A stretch of 64,000 nt of DNA from Amphimedon queenslandica (lineage: Eukaryota > Porifera > Demospongiae > Haplosclerida > Niphatidae): the NCBI RefSeq assembly GCF_000090795.2, contig NW_003546288.1:213483-277482 (forward strand), read 5' to 3'. Below the pieces are notes generated by a model. That model saw only the letters and a program-made list of their open reading frames with translations. It had not been told where the DNA came from and did no database searches. Each line of letters begins with the position of its first letter. Position 1 is the stretch's first letter. Made by a program: the position numbers and the translations under genes. Shown piece by piece: positions 24,548-35,095 of this stretch.

Positions 24548-25394
24548 TTAAACTTTTGGGTGATCAATTTCTATTAACTGTCCATTAACTAATTTTTCTC
24601 CTCTACCAAAATTGAACCAAACTATCTTCTGAAAATCGAGGGGTTCATTCATTTCATCTTTGTTTCTTTCTGTGTACATTTGTCGGAAATGCTGACGAAA
24701 GTTACGAAAAGATGCCTGCTTCATTTCAACAACTTCTATAGCTCTCACTCCAATGCTTGCAGTTCTTACATGCTCATACCATTGTTCAGGTGTATATACA
24801 GTCTCTACTTTTGATGTGTGTCACTCAATTACACCAAATGCCTGATAAGTAGCACCGTATGTATGTCCTGCAATTAAGAATTTTAATCAATTCTAGAGTA
24901 AATTTTTCGTCTTATTAAATCCTGAAAAAACCACATGATGTAGTTATTTTTGTTCTGACCGGGACAGTTATCTGCCCACCAAATACTCCATTTAGCTCCT
25001 GTGTGCCCATTCTTGTATGCATTATAAAATGTGATAAGCAGATCACATCATTACAACCTCCACGAGCAAGCATTTCATGCCACATAAATGCAGTTGTGAT
25101 TCTTATTGATGCAGAATAGATACCAAACAAGTATGTCCAGAGTAACCTGAGGTAAAACTGCTTGCTGACACTCAGTTTGGGTGTAGGCAAATTTTGCTGA
25201 AAGTCAAAATGAAAAACATCTACTGCATCAATACTGTTCAATTGTGGTAGTTCACTTCTACATCCTGGGCATGTCCAGAACTTTTCTGACTCACACATTT
25301 CACAATATTCTTCATCACTGATGCCTATGCAGGCAGCATGGAACTGCAGCATAAAGTCATTTTCACACTGCACAGCCTTTTCATCATCATGCAC
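24548..25394 (-). pseudogene. Transposon-like gene with PHD-like finger and DNCPGQNKN motif (DUF7869-like)
   Basis: Starting at 25394 on the minus strand, a short acidic leader runs into a PHD-type finger remnant (FHAACIGISDEEYCEMC, then FWTCPGC). Next comes a conserved block (FYLRLLWTYLFGIYSAS, then MWHEMLARGGCNDV). A frame change near 24980 leads into WWADNCPGQNKNNYIMWFF, an RNase H-like acidic motif typical of DUF7869-type proteins. After about 150 bp, 24850-24548 carries WYEHVRTAS-like, VVEMKQASFRNFRQHFRQ and KIVWFNFGRGEKL blocks ending in TAG. Such proteins are repeated in cnidarian, fish and sponge genomes and are presumably mobile. The break shows this copy is not intact unless a short intron removes it. 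Confidence 0.6.
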
Positions 25395-25617
25395 TTCGTT
25401 ATTTTATGCTCCACACATATATTTTGCACTGCACATATCAAGAAAGGACTTAAAACGGATTGGGAAAGGAGTCGACAGCAAAAGAACCTTTTTCAAGCAA
25501 GTTTTCAATCCACCATGCTAGCTCTGTAAGCTTCCGTTATAAATCGTGTTTTCTCAAAACATATCAAATACGTTTTAGTGTCCTTTTTGACCGGACCCCT
25601 TCACCTGTATATTTGAC
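25395..25617. other. Spacer
   Basis: Plus-strand frames here are antisense shadows of the finger-containing fragment. Confidence 0.4.
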
Positions 25618-25986
25618 GTGAGGGTAGTGGACTCTGCTGCTCCTTCTTATGTTAGGAAACCACCACTACAAGTTCTTAAAACTGCTGAAAGAGAGAAGTT
25701 AAAGTATCAGGAAGCTTGTCACTCTATTCATTCTAGCTTTACTCCACTCTGTATGACAGTAGATGGTCTGTTGGGTCCAGAATCTAATTCCTTCTTGAAA
25801 CGTTTGGCTGACAGACTATCCATTAAATGGGATCAACCCTACAGTACTGTCATCTGCTGGCTTCGTACCTGTCTATCCTTTGCTCTATTACGTGCCACAA
25901 ATTTGTGTATCAGGGGCACCAGGTCCAAAATTCATTGTATCAACACGGAGGATGGAGCTGGGATAACTCTTAACTATATATACTAA
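25618..25986 (+). pseudogene. C-terminal tail of a retroelement polyprotein
   Basis: The frame ends in TAA at 25984-25986. It carries the pattern SIHSSFTPLCMTVDG, LGPESNSFLKRLAD, STVICWLRTCLSFALLRAT and CIRGTRSK. I know this arrangement (H..FTPL.....G..GPE......LA......W.R..LSF.LLR....C.RG.R) from the last 100 residues of retroelement polyproteins in sponges and other animals, after the reverse transcriptase. No RT precedes it, so it is a 5'-truncated copy. The exact class (LINE or other) is not determinable here. Confidence 0.55.
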
Positions 25987-26111
25987 TTTTAAATAATTGA
26001 AATATTTCTATACATCTTTCTCTGACTTTCTCTCAAACTACATATATATATATTCATTCTAACTTGCTCTCTCCTTGTGTGGTATTTTTGTATAATAATA
26101 ATAATAATAAA

Positions 26112-26350
26112 TGTGACCATAATTGACAAAAGGGCCCTTATGGCGGATTTTAAAATTGATCGTTATAATGGAAAATATCAACCTGTGAGTGCTTTGTTAG
26201 ACAATCATTGTTTCTAAAAGTTTCATAATAACTTTTTGCATCCTGTGGAGTAATTTTATGATAAATGGGGCTCAGGAAGTTGGATTTCTTAGGCTAGAAA
26301 GACAAATTTCACTACCCGCCATAAGGTCCCTTTTGTCAATTATGGTCACA
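26112..26350. mobile_element. 239-bp MITE with 35-bp TIRs (MITE-B copy 1)
   Basis: The left end TGTGACCATAATTGACAAAA continues to a CTTATGGCGG block, and the right end is its complement. Other copies are at 33765-34002 (inverted), 40467-40675 (inverted, one end shortened) and 62522-62760 (same orientation). Non-coding. Confidence 0.9.
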
Positions 26351-26399
26351 AATTATATTTATTTATTATTTTTACTATTATTATTATTCTTATTATTAC

Positions 26400-27002
26400 T
26401 ATCAAAATTATATTTATTAATTATTATTACTATTATTATTATAGTAAAAGTCATGTGCTTTATTGCTGAATTTTAATTCAGTGATAGTTGAGTCCTGTAA
26501 TCGTAACTCAAGTTTATTATGTAGTGGATACAGAAGTATAATGTGTAATGTAAAGTAAACATACATTAATTGGCATTAATATTTTTAGGCTTGTACTAGC
26601 ATATACTTGTGCTGGTATAATACTATCACAGTACTGCCATATTTTGATCAGCATTACTTGGTACAGTTGGAAAGATATACACAATTACAGAAAGCTTCTC
26701 ACCATCCCCATATCCATTCAACTCTGTTATTGTATTTGTTTAATAATTAAAATCATATAATTTTTGTATTTATTACTTCCAGTGGATTGTTGAATGTTGC
26801 AGCTGCTACAAGTACTAGGATCTGATTGAGCACCAAGTGGGGGTCCTTTGCTGTAACCACTTCTATTTAAAGAGGGTGGCTGATAATTGGTTGTCGGAAA
26901 GGCCTTCTGGTGCCAATGGTAGCAGTTCCTGGGCTGGTTTTTATTGTAGTAATGATGGCTATTCTTTTGCCACTATCACATATATCCTGCCTGACAGCAT
27001 TA
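26400..27002 (+). pseudogene. R1 repeat copy b
   Basis: Aligns with 1063-1618 throughout, with one insertion of about 70 bp near 26695-26765. It carries the shared CHILISITWYSWKDIHNYR-type peptide with flanking stops. Similarity ends at 27002, exactly where the DIRS-like element begins. Confidence 0.55.
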
Positions 27003-27195
27003 TATTTCAGAAGGCTCAGTCTCACATATCAACTGTGTTTGGCCAGTTTTCTTAACTTACAGCTAATTTGTAGTTAAGTAACAAATTTAAATAACTTTTT
27101 GCGCCCATCTGCCCACTTGCCTCGCTATATAAGCCCCTGCATCAGCCATCTTCCTTGGCCATTTTCTTAGCTCTTTTACAGAAGCACGTGCAAAT

Positions 27196-28080
27196 ATGTC
27201 TCTAAGAGACGTCTTGGATAAAATTAAAGGTTTGGACAGCAGACTTTCTGACTGAACAACAGATGTTGAATACTTGAAAAAGAAGGACCAAGTTCGATGT
27301 GAGTTGAAGGAGGTTGATAATTGCCGGAGCCGTTTTAGAAGTCCCCACTCCAGATCTAGGGAGCATGCAGGACAATGTTCTGGGGAGCGACGCTCCGGTG
27401 CCAACAGAAATGAATCATGCTTGTCGGAGGACGAGGAAGATTTCGAGCAACTTATGGAGGTCTCGGAGGAGACTCACTGGTTTCTCACTGACTCTTGCAC
27501 GCGGGGTGTGTCAAATGAGACTAGGAAGCATACCAGAAATTATTTTAAGCTTCCTAAGGTGGATACACCCAGATCCCTGAGATTGGACACAGTAATGAAA
27601 ACTGTTGCTCCTCAGTCTGCCCAGAGTGCAGATGAAGAACTAGCCAGACTCCAGACGTTCATCTTGGAAATTTTGGCTCCCCTCACTGCCATCCTAGGAG
27701 GTGCTAAGGAGATGACAGTACAAGATATAAGAGAGGCACAAATCACAGCCTCAATCCTGATTGGCAATGCTAATGCCAAATTAACATGTCTTCGGAGAGA
27801 GAAACTGATATGAGCGATTAATGATGATCTGAATCCTCTGATACAAGACGAGTAGCAGTTTACAAATGCCAACCCATATCTATTTGGTTCAGACTTTGCA
27901 AAACAAGCAAAGGAATATTTAGACCAGGCTGGAGCGCTAAAGTCCACTACTCCTGAGGTAGAACACGACAGGAGACCTCTTTTTGTGAAGGCGTCCCTTG
28001 GAGAGGGGATTGGCCAGAGAAAGGGACGGAAGACCCAACATCTGAAAACAAGTGCACCAATAAGGAGCATGGAACCTTAG
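27196..28080 (+). pseudogene. DIRS-like gag with three in-frame stops
   Basis: ATG at 27196 (MSLRDVLDKIKGLDSRLSD) opens a frame that continues without shift to TAG at 28078-28080, about 294 codons. It is broken by TGA at 27253-27255, TGA at 27811-27813 and TAG at 27853-27855. The middle carries an FILEILAPLTAILGG block and an ILIGNANAKLTCLRREKLI block. After the stops follow DDLNPL, YLFGSDFAKQAKEYLDQ and a basic tail. This is the expected order for a DIRS-family gag: a helical LAPL..LL region, then LGNA..RR and LFG..F..KAKE. Reading straight through stops without shifts suggests modest age. Confidence 0.7.
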
Positions 28081-28199
28081 AGGGAGGTCAATCCACCTCC
28101 ACAACTGACTTATGCACACACAACACTCAGTTTAAAAATTCATTTCCGAGTACAAATGTAACTCAGTCAGAAGTAGCTGCAATGGGGATAGTACCCTTA

Positions 28200-29250
28200 A
28201 ATATACATACATATCCAGCGGGTTGGCTGGCACATTTCCAACAAAACTTGGGAAAGGAAGGACCATAAGGACCTAAATACAGTAAAAGGGTACAAAACAG
28301 AGTTTTCATTGATACCCTACAAACCCAAAAGCCTTACCCAGCCCAACTAAATGAGACCAAACAGGAGTTTGTTTCCCAAGTGATCAAAGAAATGATCTCA
28401 GAAGGGGCAGCGACAGAGTCACAGACCCCACCAGTGGGCGGGTTTTTCTCCACCCTGTTTCTGGTGCCAAAGAAAGATGGCGGCCAGAGACCAGTGATAA
28501 ACTTGAAAGAGTTAAACTCATTCATAAATGCCCCACATTTCATGATGAAAGGCATTTACACACTCAAAAGCCTTCTCCAAATGGGAGATTGGCTAGTAAA
28601 GTTAGACCTGAAGGATGCTTACTTGTCCATCCCAATAAGCAAAGAACACAGGAAATACCTGTCCTTCGAGTTCATGGACAGGTTTTACCAGTTCAACTGT
28701 CACCCATTTGGCCTGGCCTCAGCCCCATGGGTCTTTACCAAGACCCTCAAGCCAATAGCATCTCTCATTCGGGAGCTGGGGATACGGTTGGTACTCTACA
28801 TAGATGACATTCTTCTTATGGCAGAAACAAAGAAGAAAGCCAGAGATCAAGCATCAGGCCTGGTGTATATGTTACAATGCCTAGGCTTCACTGTAAACAT
28901 AAAAAAGACGGTTCTAGTCCATCCCAATTCCGAGAATTCCTGGGTTTCATGGTAGATACTACCAAGATGGAATTGAGCCTGCCAGCTCAAAAAATAAAAA
29001 TGATTTGTGCGGAGTCCCAACAGTTGTTATAGGTGGAACTTGTAACAGCCCACACCCTCTCAAAATTAATTTGAAAAATGAATGCTACGAACCAAGTGAT
29101 CCCACCAGCTCCACTGTTTTACAGGAGCATACAAAGGGACCTGACAGTGGCTCTAAGGGATTCCAGTCAGGATTACGAAGCAGAGCTCACTCTATCCCCC
29201 GACGGCAGGGAGGAACTGATTTGGTAGGACACACAAATGATAAAATGGAA
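28200..29250 (+). pseudogene. DIRS-like reverse transcriptase fragment
   Basis: The longest intact part is 28380-28955. It shows GGFFSTLFLVPKKDGGQRPV, INLKELNSFI, KLDLKDAYLSIPI (first catalytic Asp), HPFGLASAPWVFTKTL and LVLYIDDILLMAET (the YxDD box). A frame change near 28925-28935 leads to REFLGFMVDTTKMELSLPAQ, stopping at about 29031. Further blocks (NATNQVIPPAPLFYRSIQRD, then LTLSPDGREELIW) continue to about 29220 in shifted frames. The pattern FGLASAPWVFTK..KP with YIDD is that of DIRS-type RTs. Upstream pieces at 28200-28380 fit the RT N-terminus in two frames. Confidence 0.8.
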
Positions 29251-29950
29251 TGGCATCATCATGGTAACATTATGTTTTGTTATAGTTCCTTGATGAGTAG
29301 TTGTACCACACTGCAGGAGGTACCAGTTTCTAGCTGAATGCATGTATGTTTCACATAGTCATCGTCTTAGCAATGCTATTTGTAGTAAGATACTTGCAGA
29401 ATGTTGTGAGATTCCATAGTGTTTTATCATTATGTTATAGATTATGATCCAAGGCTATAAGTCTTTTTTGACGATTGATTAATTATTATTGATTATCTGA
29501 TTAACTTTGGCCATAGTATACATTTTCTTTACTTGTTAATATAATGAAGTAATGTATATCACATGTATTTGTATTGTAGAAAGATTGAAGCTCAAGTATT
29601 ATGTTGTTTTGTGTTTTTCAACAAACACCAATTTTATGCATTACTATTACAATCTCTGTTTTGGCTTTATGCTTAAAGATATTTGGCTTTATTATACGTT
29701 TTTAGTTAAAAATGTTAACTTTTTAAATGTGCATATTAGTCTAATAAAAATTATAGTTCTTGTTGTATTGTTGTCATTCCTCATGCCCCTGCCCCCGCTT
29801 CTTGGCCTGGCTCTCGGAAGATTGTTGTACTATAGTAAAATGAGATAAAGAGATCATTAATTGGTAGCTATATAAACTGCTGATCATAACTAAAATCTTA
29901 CAATTTGTCTATTCAATTGGCAAAGTTGCTATATCACAAGCTGTCTGCCT
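29251..29950. other. AT-rich region, no clear gene
   Basis: A plus-strand frame at 29552-29848 looks like AT-rich noise. On the minus strand an acceptor-like TTTTACTATAG precedes an unusually GC-rich 60-bp piece near 29845-29780. This could be a small 3' exon of the proline-rich gene, but that is speculative. Confidence 0.35.
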
Positions 29951-30151
29951 TTACAAAGCAGCAACATCAATTGGGCCTTCTGCTTCAGCTTGATAAAGTG
30001 CTAGAGCTGCAGGGGAAAGTGGCGGTGGTGGAGGACCAGCATCATCTGGTGGTGGTGGTTGCGGGCCACTTGGAGGTGGTGGAGGCCTTCCAGCTACTGG
30101 TGGTGGGGATGGAGGAGGAGGAACTCCATGATGCTTATCATAATCCACAAA
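29951..30151 (-). CDS. Proline-rich exon of an unidentified host gene (partial)
   Basis: On the minus strand a pyrimidine-rich acceptor (TTTTCTTATAG) ends at 30152, and the exon opens with YDKHHGVPPPPSPPPV. It continues through three more blocks of four or five prolines and ends LSPAALALYQAEAEGPIDVA..., then TAG at 29953-29951. The GC-rich, strongly biased composition stands out against its surroundings. Poly-proline tracts of this type bind profilin, SH3 or WW partners. The gene is not identified: no other exon is certain. A GTAAAG donor just before the stop would allow splicing onward instead. The plus-strand frame over the same bases (Val/Glu/Leu-rich) is the antisense of this repeat. Confidence 0.4.
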   Translation of the reverse strand, partial: FVDYDKHHGVPPPPSPPPVAGRPPPPPSGPQPPPPDDAGPPPPPLSPAALALYQAEAEGPIDVAAL

Positions 30152-30546
30152 CTATAAGAAAACAAATGAAAGCTAATGTAAGTTTGTAACTGAACTGACT
30201 TGCTGCTTTTAAACAATTTTGGTTGCAAAACTGCAGAAAGGTTTTAGAGCTGTGAAGGGAAGTTTGACAACTGATTCTGAACTGAAACTGATTGTTACCT
30301 TAAATAGTTTCAGAACAGGAGATAGATTTTAGCAAGGACAATAATGATTGATAATCATAAGCTAGGCTTTGAATATAATCAATAATTTTGAAAAAGTCAA
30401 AAAAAACTGTTATAATGCGGTAGGTCTTCTTATGGTTCTTATTTCAAAACTCTTTTCTTTCAGTAATGACCTGACACCTAAGGAAACAGTTATAATTATC
30501 AATGAAAAGGATTATTAATTCATACAATATAATAAAAAGTATGGAA
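30152..30546. other. No gene recognised
   Basis: Presumed intron or spacer upstream of the proline-rich exon. The last 60 bases resemble the left flank of MITE-A copy 1. Confidence 0.4.
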
Positions 30547-31313
30547 ACAAGTAATTAAAAAAAATTTCAATTAAATAAGAACAGTGTGATTGTCGAAAAT
30601 AAAAGAAAAAAGGGGGTTGAGTTCAAACATAATAATTAATAGTTCAATTAATAATAATAAACATTAATTAAAAAAAGAATAAACTAGTCATAAAAATTAT
30701 TTAAAAATTTTAACCCTACTTGGCAGAAATTAAAAACAAAGCAATAAAGCCCTAAAAAGGAACTAAAAAATATTGATGTATTTATTGATTTATAATTAAA
30801 AGAATCACATATGAACGTTTATATTGTGAAGACCATTCAAGAAATATTTTAAAATGATCACTTAAAACCTAGGTAAAAATTTCCTAGCTTGTGCATTGAT
30901 TTTAAACTCTTCACAATATTACACTAGTCCTGATGTTACATTGGCACTGGATTATGAAAGAAGGTCTCACAAGATCAAATTCCCCACGATTTTGATTAAA
31001 AATTAGTGGTACAATGGCCTAAGCCTCATATTGTGAGCCACTATTTATACTACAAACTTCAAAACAAATGTCATTAAATTTGGGTTATTGCCTAGGTTCA
31101 ATAACGTTATTGTAGATTTTGTCACTTTCTGCAAATTAGGTTTGAAATTTTTGAATAATTATGACCAATTATTATTTATTAATTGATGTTTATTATTATT
31201 AATTGAATTATTAATTATTGTTGATGTTGAACTCAACCCAGTTTATTTTATTCTTTGACAACCCTACCGTGTCTTACTTCATAGAATTTTCTTATTTTTA
31301 CATATAATAGCAG
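30547..31313. mobile_element. Long-TIR element, copy 2 (MITE-A)
   Basis: The left arm (ACAAGTAATTAAAAAAA...CTACTTGGCAG) and the right arm (CTGCAAATTAGG...TTTTTACATAT) match those of copy 1 but are more diverged. The middle shows no clear similarity to that of copy 1. It is an older insertion than copy 1. Confidence 0.75.
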
Positions 31314-31657
31314 CATGACAATGTAAATTTAGTATTTATTGCGAAAGAGTATAAATTAGTGTAACCGATGTAGATATTAATTTTGGTGTCACCAATTATT
31401 AAGATAATTGATGTTATGGATTTTTTCAAACTTGACCATTCCCACTTTTTGATTGGTATCTCAATTGCCGATTGTGAGTACTCCAGCAACTATTTATGTT
31501 TGCAATATTGGGATTTCAGCCACTTAATTAAGAGATAGACAACTCCCCTGAGATAAATGGTCATGCATGAGTGATTGCAGTACAGCTGGTCCTAAATTAA
31601 AACTTAACTGCATCTATTAATGTAATAGTTAATGTTGCATTTTTATTAATACATGCA
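31314..31657. other. No gene recognised
   Basis: AT-rich; ends in an acceptor-like TACATGCAG. Confidence 0.4.
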
Positions 31658-31658
31658 G

Positions 31659-31929
31659 GTATGACTCGAAGTTGGCCTCTTAAAGATTGGGTCATAAGGA
31701 GCTCTGTTACTTATCCAGCAGTTTGTAGAAATCCTGGAAGACCTCGTAAGTATAAGTTATGATGCTGAGAAACTTTTTTCTGCATTATGAAGATGTTGTT
31801 TATAAAAGTGTTAGTATACAAAGGGCTGCTGAGCTATACAGTGTCCCAATTACGACATTAGCAGATAGAGTTTTGGATCGGACACCGTTTGGTAAAAGGA
31901 GTGGTCCATTGCGATACTTAAAAGTGAAG
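31659..31929 (+). pseudogene. psq-type helix-turn-helix exons (fragment)
   Basis: Exon one begins after an AG at 31657-31658 with ATG 31661 (MTRSWPLKDWVIRSS) and ends at 31745 before a perfect GTAAGT donor. A second piece, at about 31810-31929, carries SIQRAAELYSVPITTLADRV and TPFGKRSGPLRYL, the pattern of the psq helix-turn-helix of pogo/Tigger/Jerky transposases and their host derivatives. It ends at a GAAG/GTAAAT donor, where the tandem array begins. No DDE or CENP-B part follows. It is either the 5' end of a broken pogo-like gene or an exapted DNA-binding exon. Confidence 0.5.
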
Positions 31930-32316
31930 GTAAATGTATTTCTGCTAAAAAAGGAACTAAGAATGGTAAATAGTGTATTGTTTTAATTATGTATTTCTGC
32001 CCAAAGAGGAACCAGGAATGGTAATTAGTGCATTGTTTTAAACTGTATTTATTGTGCATTAGTAGCTTTTGGTTTCTGCCAAACGACTGATACAAGGAAC
32101 TAGGAGTGGTAAGTCGTGAATTGTTTTAAATTGCACTTATTGCACGTAACTGTCACTGATAAAAGTCAAAATTCTTTTGCTTAACAAGGAATTAGAAGTG
32201 GCAAATAATGTATTGTTTTAATTTTAATTTTCCAACAATTATTTGTATTAGTAACTGTTACTGATAGTAGTTGGAGTTCTTCTCCTGAAACAGAAACTAG
32301 GCGTGGCAAATAACTG

Positions 32317-32513
32317 ACAAGATGATTTATTGGCGGGAGTAATATTTGGAAAATGTCTGTAAAAATTTATTGGTGAATTTTATATCGGCAATTTTGTGCC
32401 ATTTGCCATTAACAATGCTCAGTTTGAAACAAAATGGCATATTTTATATTGGCAATTTCTTCATTGGACTGCCGATCTCCCACATAAATTTTTTTGTCAA
32501 TAAATCATCTTGT
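32317..32513. mobile_element. 197-bp MITE nested in the tandem array
   Basis: Ends are ACAAGATGATTTATTGGC and the complement of ACAAGATGATTTATTGAC: 17 of 18 bases match. The interior has TTGGCAATTT and TTGCCATT words, itself partly palindromic. No target duplication is clear. Confidence 0.65.
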
Positions 32514-32709
32514 ATGGCAATGTATTGTTTCAATATTGTATTTATTGTGCATTAGTAACTGTCTGTGATGAAGTCAAGGTATATGTATTTCTGCTAAACA
32601 AGGGACTAGGAGTGGTAAATAATGTATTGTTTTAAATTGTATTTACTATTTAATACATTAGTAACTCTCTCTGATAGCAGTCAAGGTAAATATATTTCTG
32701 CTAAACGAG

Positions 32710-32978
32710 CATGGGCGGTTGCAGAAATTTGGTTTGACCTGGGCATCAATAATTAGTGGGTGTGGAGTGGGTGTGGTTTCATACAATTTTGCAAGGAAAA
32801 ATGGAAAATACTGATCTATAACTTCATTGAGATGGTTTCTTACCATAAAACAACAAAGAAGCCTGTTGAACTATCACAGTTTATACTGGATGCCCATACC
32901 AGAATCATGAATATAATTATTGGTCAAAAAGTCAACCTGGGCATTGCCCCCTAATGCCCAGGCCTGCAACCGCCTATG
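32710..32978. mobile_element. 269-bp hAT-type MITE with perfect 8-bp target duplication
   Basis: The left end is CATGGGCGGTTGCAG; the right end is the complement of CATAGGCGGTTGCAG. TAAACGAG occurs immediately outside both ends, at 32702-32709 and 32979-32986. The duplicated bases belong to the tandem unit (CTAAACGAGGAA), so the insertion is later than the array. An 8-bp duplication and GGCGG-bearing ends fit the hAT superfamily. Confidence 0.88.
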
Positions 32979-33300
32979 TAAACGAGGAAGTAAGAATGGT
33001 AAATAATGTATCATTTTAAATTGTATTTAGCGTGCATTAGTAACTGTCACTGATAATAGTCAAAGTACATGTACTTCTGTTAAATGAGGAACTAGGAGTG
33101 TTAAATAGGATATTATCTAACATTGTATTTATTGTGTAATGCATTAGCAACTGTTGCTGACAATATTCAGAGTACTTGTGTGAAACGAGGAACTAGGAGG
33201 AGTAAATAATGTATTGTTTTAAACTAGAGTTTCATTTATACTTCTTCCTAATAGCAGTCAGAGTAGTCGAGAGTATTTCCACTGAAACAGAAAATGAAAG

Positions 33301-33764
33301 TTGTAAGTAGTTTAACAGTTGATATGACATGTTTCCTGCTTTTAGCTCAAGTTAATAAAAGTTATGCCGAATGTCGGGATCGTATGGCTATGTATGGCAC
33401 AATTGACTGTCTGTGGGTGTTTTGTGATGGCTGTGACTCATGGTTTGACATGGTTCTGTAGAATATGTCATTAATGCAGAATTTCTGTCTATGGTCAGAT
33501 TTAGTACCATTATGGTACTAATCTTCCCTATAAAGCAGTAAAACATCAAACTATTTTGAAACATTGAATTTTCCTCATAATTTATAGGAAGCATTTAATG
33601 ACACGTAGAATTAAATGCATCCAATTATAAATATAATGTAGGAGTACTTTAATAGGGAAACATTAGTGCAGGTGTCACTAAATCTCCTACATTACTATTG
33701 TCAGAAAATGTGAGCACTAAAGTGCATACCCTCGCCACAATATATATGTAACAGTTTTAACAAA
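33301..33764. other. No gene recognised
   Basis: Chance frames only. Confidence 0.45.
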
Positions 33765-34002
33765 TGTGACAATAATAAACAAAAGGTACCTGTTGGCGGA
33801 TAGGAAAATTGGTCTTTAAAGCCTTAAAAATCCAACTTCCTGAGCTCCATTTATCACGAAATTACTCCAGAAGAAGCAAAAGTTTCAATGTAACGTTAAG
33901 AAACAAAGGTTGTTGAACAGAGCACTCTCAGGTTAATATTTCTCATTATAATGACGAATTTAAAAATCTGCCATAAGGTACCTTTTGTCAATTATGGCCA
34001 CA
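33765..34002. mobile_element. MITE-B copy 2 (inverted)
   Basis: Same family as 26112-26350, in opposite orientation. The left end is mutated (TGTGACAATAATAAAC), while the right end keeps CCTTTTGTCAATTATGG. Confidence 0.85.
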
Positions 34003-35095
34003 AATTAAGAGAAAATAGTGAAAGTTTTGAGACTGAGAATAAGCTACAACATGTACTAGATTTAGTAAAACTTAGTGAATGTTTTGAGACAGAGACTGAT
34101 TTGTACTTTTAGACAGAAAAGAAACTCCAGCATGTTTGCGGCACTGCTGCATACTAGCTAGCTGCAGCAATGTCAAGGTGTGGCTGCAATCAAGGTGTGG
34201 CTGCAATCAAGGTGAGGCTTAATTAAGCCATGCTCCACCCGCACACACAGTAATGGTGGCAAATGGCCATAAGTGAAGAAAGCTTTACTTTTTCTCGACT
34301 TTGAAACAGTTTAGCTTACATTTGTTAGGCTCTATTTGTTGCATACAAACTGCTATCTAGTCTCTGATGTTTAAAGACTCTGGCCGCTACTTCGGGAGAA
34401 GAGAGCCTTTTCTAAACTCACATGGTATAAATGTTTTGGCTATCATTTCTTTGAAACGAAGACGATTGGAGCAATTTCTTAAATATTATTTAAAGTTGAG
34501 GCTTTGTTCTATCGCTTCATTTGTCTTGCTGCTTTTTAGCTTTCACCGTAGAAAAGATATATATTTGTACTGACTACATTTGGCGATATTGTGAGCTTTC
34601 TCTACCTCAGGAAGACGAGTCAAGCAATTTTCTAGACAAGGAATAACTTTTTCTAAAGCTAGTTTTGATTATAAGACTGTCCAGGATTTCACAAGAAAGC
34701 AGTGTCAGCTCTAAAGTGGAGATCAAGCAAACACACACACAGACAGGATGACTGCTTTACCCTCGCTTCACGCCTACGCATGGCTCGGGTAAAAATAACC
34801 ATTGGCACTAAATCTTGCCCATAGTACTATAAGAACTAAATAATGACAGTAGCGCTAAATCTCCCTATCATAGTATAGGGTAAATTTAATGCTAGTATAA
34901 AGTAAATTTATTGTTAGTTTTAGATGGAATAAACAATTCCTACCTCATGTAATATTGGTTACGCAAGTGTCATTACTACATTGATTTAATGTTCATTATT
35001 TTAATACCTTAACAATAGTGCATGTAATTATTATTTAAGGCTTGGTTTGTATGATGCTGGAATTTTCTTGATTTTTTTTATTTGCAGGAAAAGTG
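34003..35095. other. Non-coding; small tandem duplication and possible dispersed repeat
   Basis: CAAGGTGTGGCTGCAAT occurs in tandem at 34174-34209, with a third variant following. An ACACACACAC tract near 34730 and a GC-richer CCCTCGCTTCACGCCTACGC tract near 34761 look like the end of a dispersed repeat. No gene is supported. Confidence 0.4.

Larger units (their letters stand above)
27003..29250 (+). mobile_element. DIRS-like retroelement, 3'-truncated
   Basis: Begins with a TCAGAAGGCTCAGTCTCAC end sequence, also present at 59045-59063. A promoter-like region follows, with TATATAAGCCCC near 27127. Then come gag and an RT domain. RNase H and the tyrosine recombinase expected of DIRS elements are absent, so the copy stops after the RT thumb region. 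A related minus-strand element lies at 58981-62300. Confidence 0.7.
31925..33300. repeat. Decayed tandem array, unit about 100-115 bp
   Basis: At least eight diverged units share the words AAGGAACTAGGAGTGGTAAA, TAATGTATTGTTTTAAATTG and TTATTGTGCATTAGTAACTG with TCTGCTAAAC. The array starts at the donor of the psq exon. Two small TIR elements are nested in it, at 32317-32513 and 32710-32978. Together with unit divergence, this shows the array is old. Confidence 0.7.

Noticed and set aside
27612-28070. Minus-strand 152-codon frame
   Set aside because: Antisense of the DIRS gag; no own motif.
29905-30189. Plus-strand Val/Glu/Leu-rich frame
   Set aside because: It is the antisense of the proline-codon repeats of the minus-strand exon, and its bias is explained by CCN codons read backwards.
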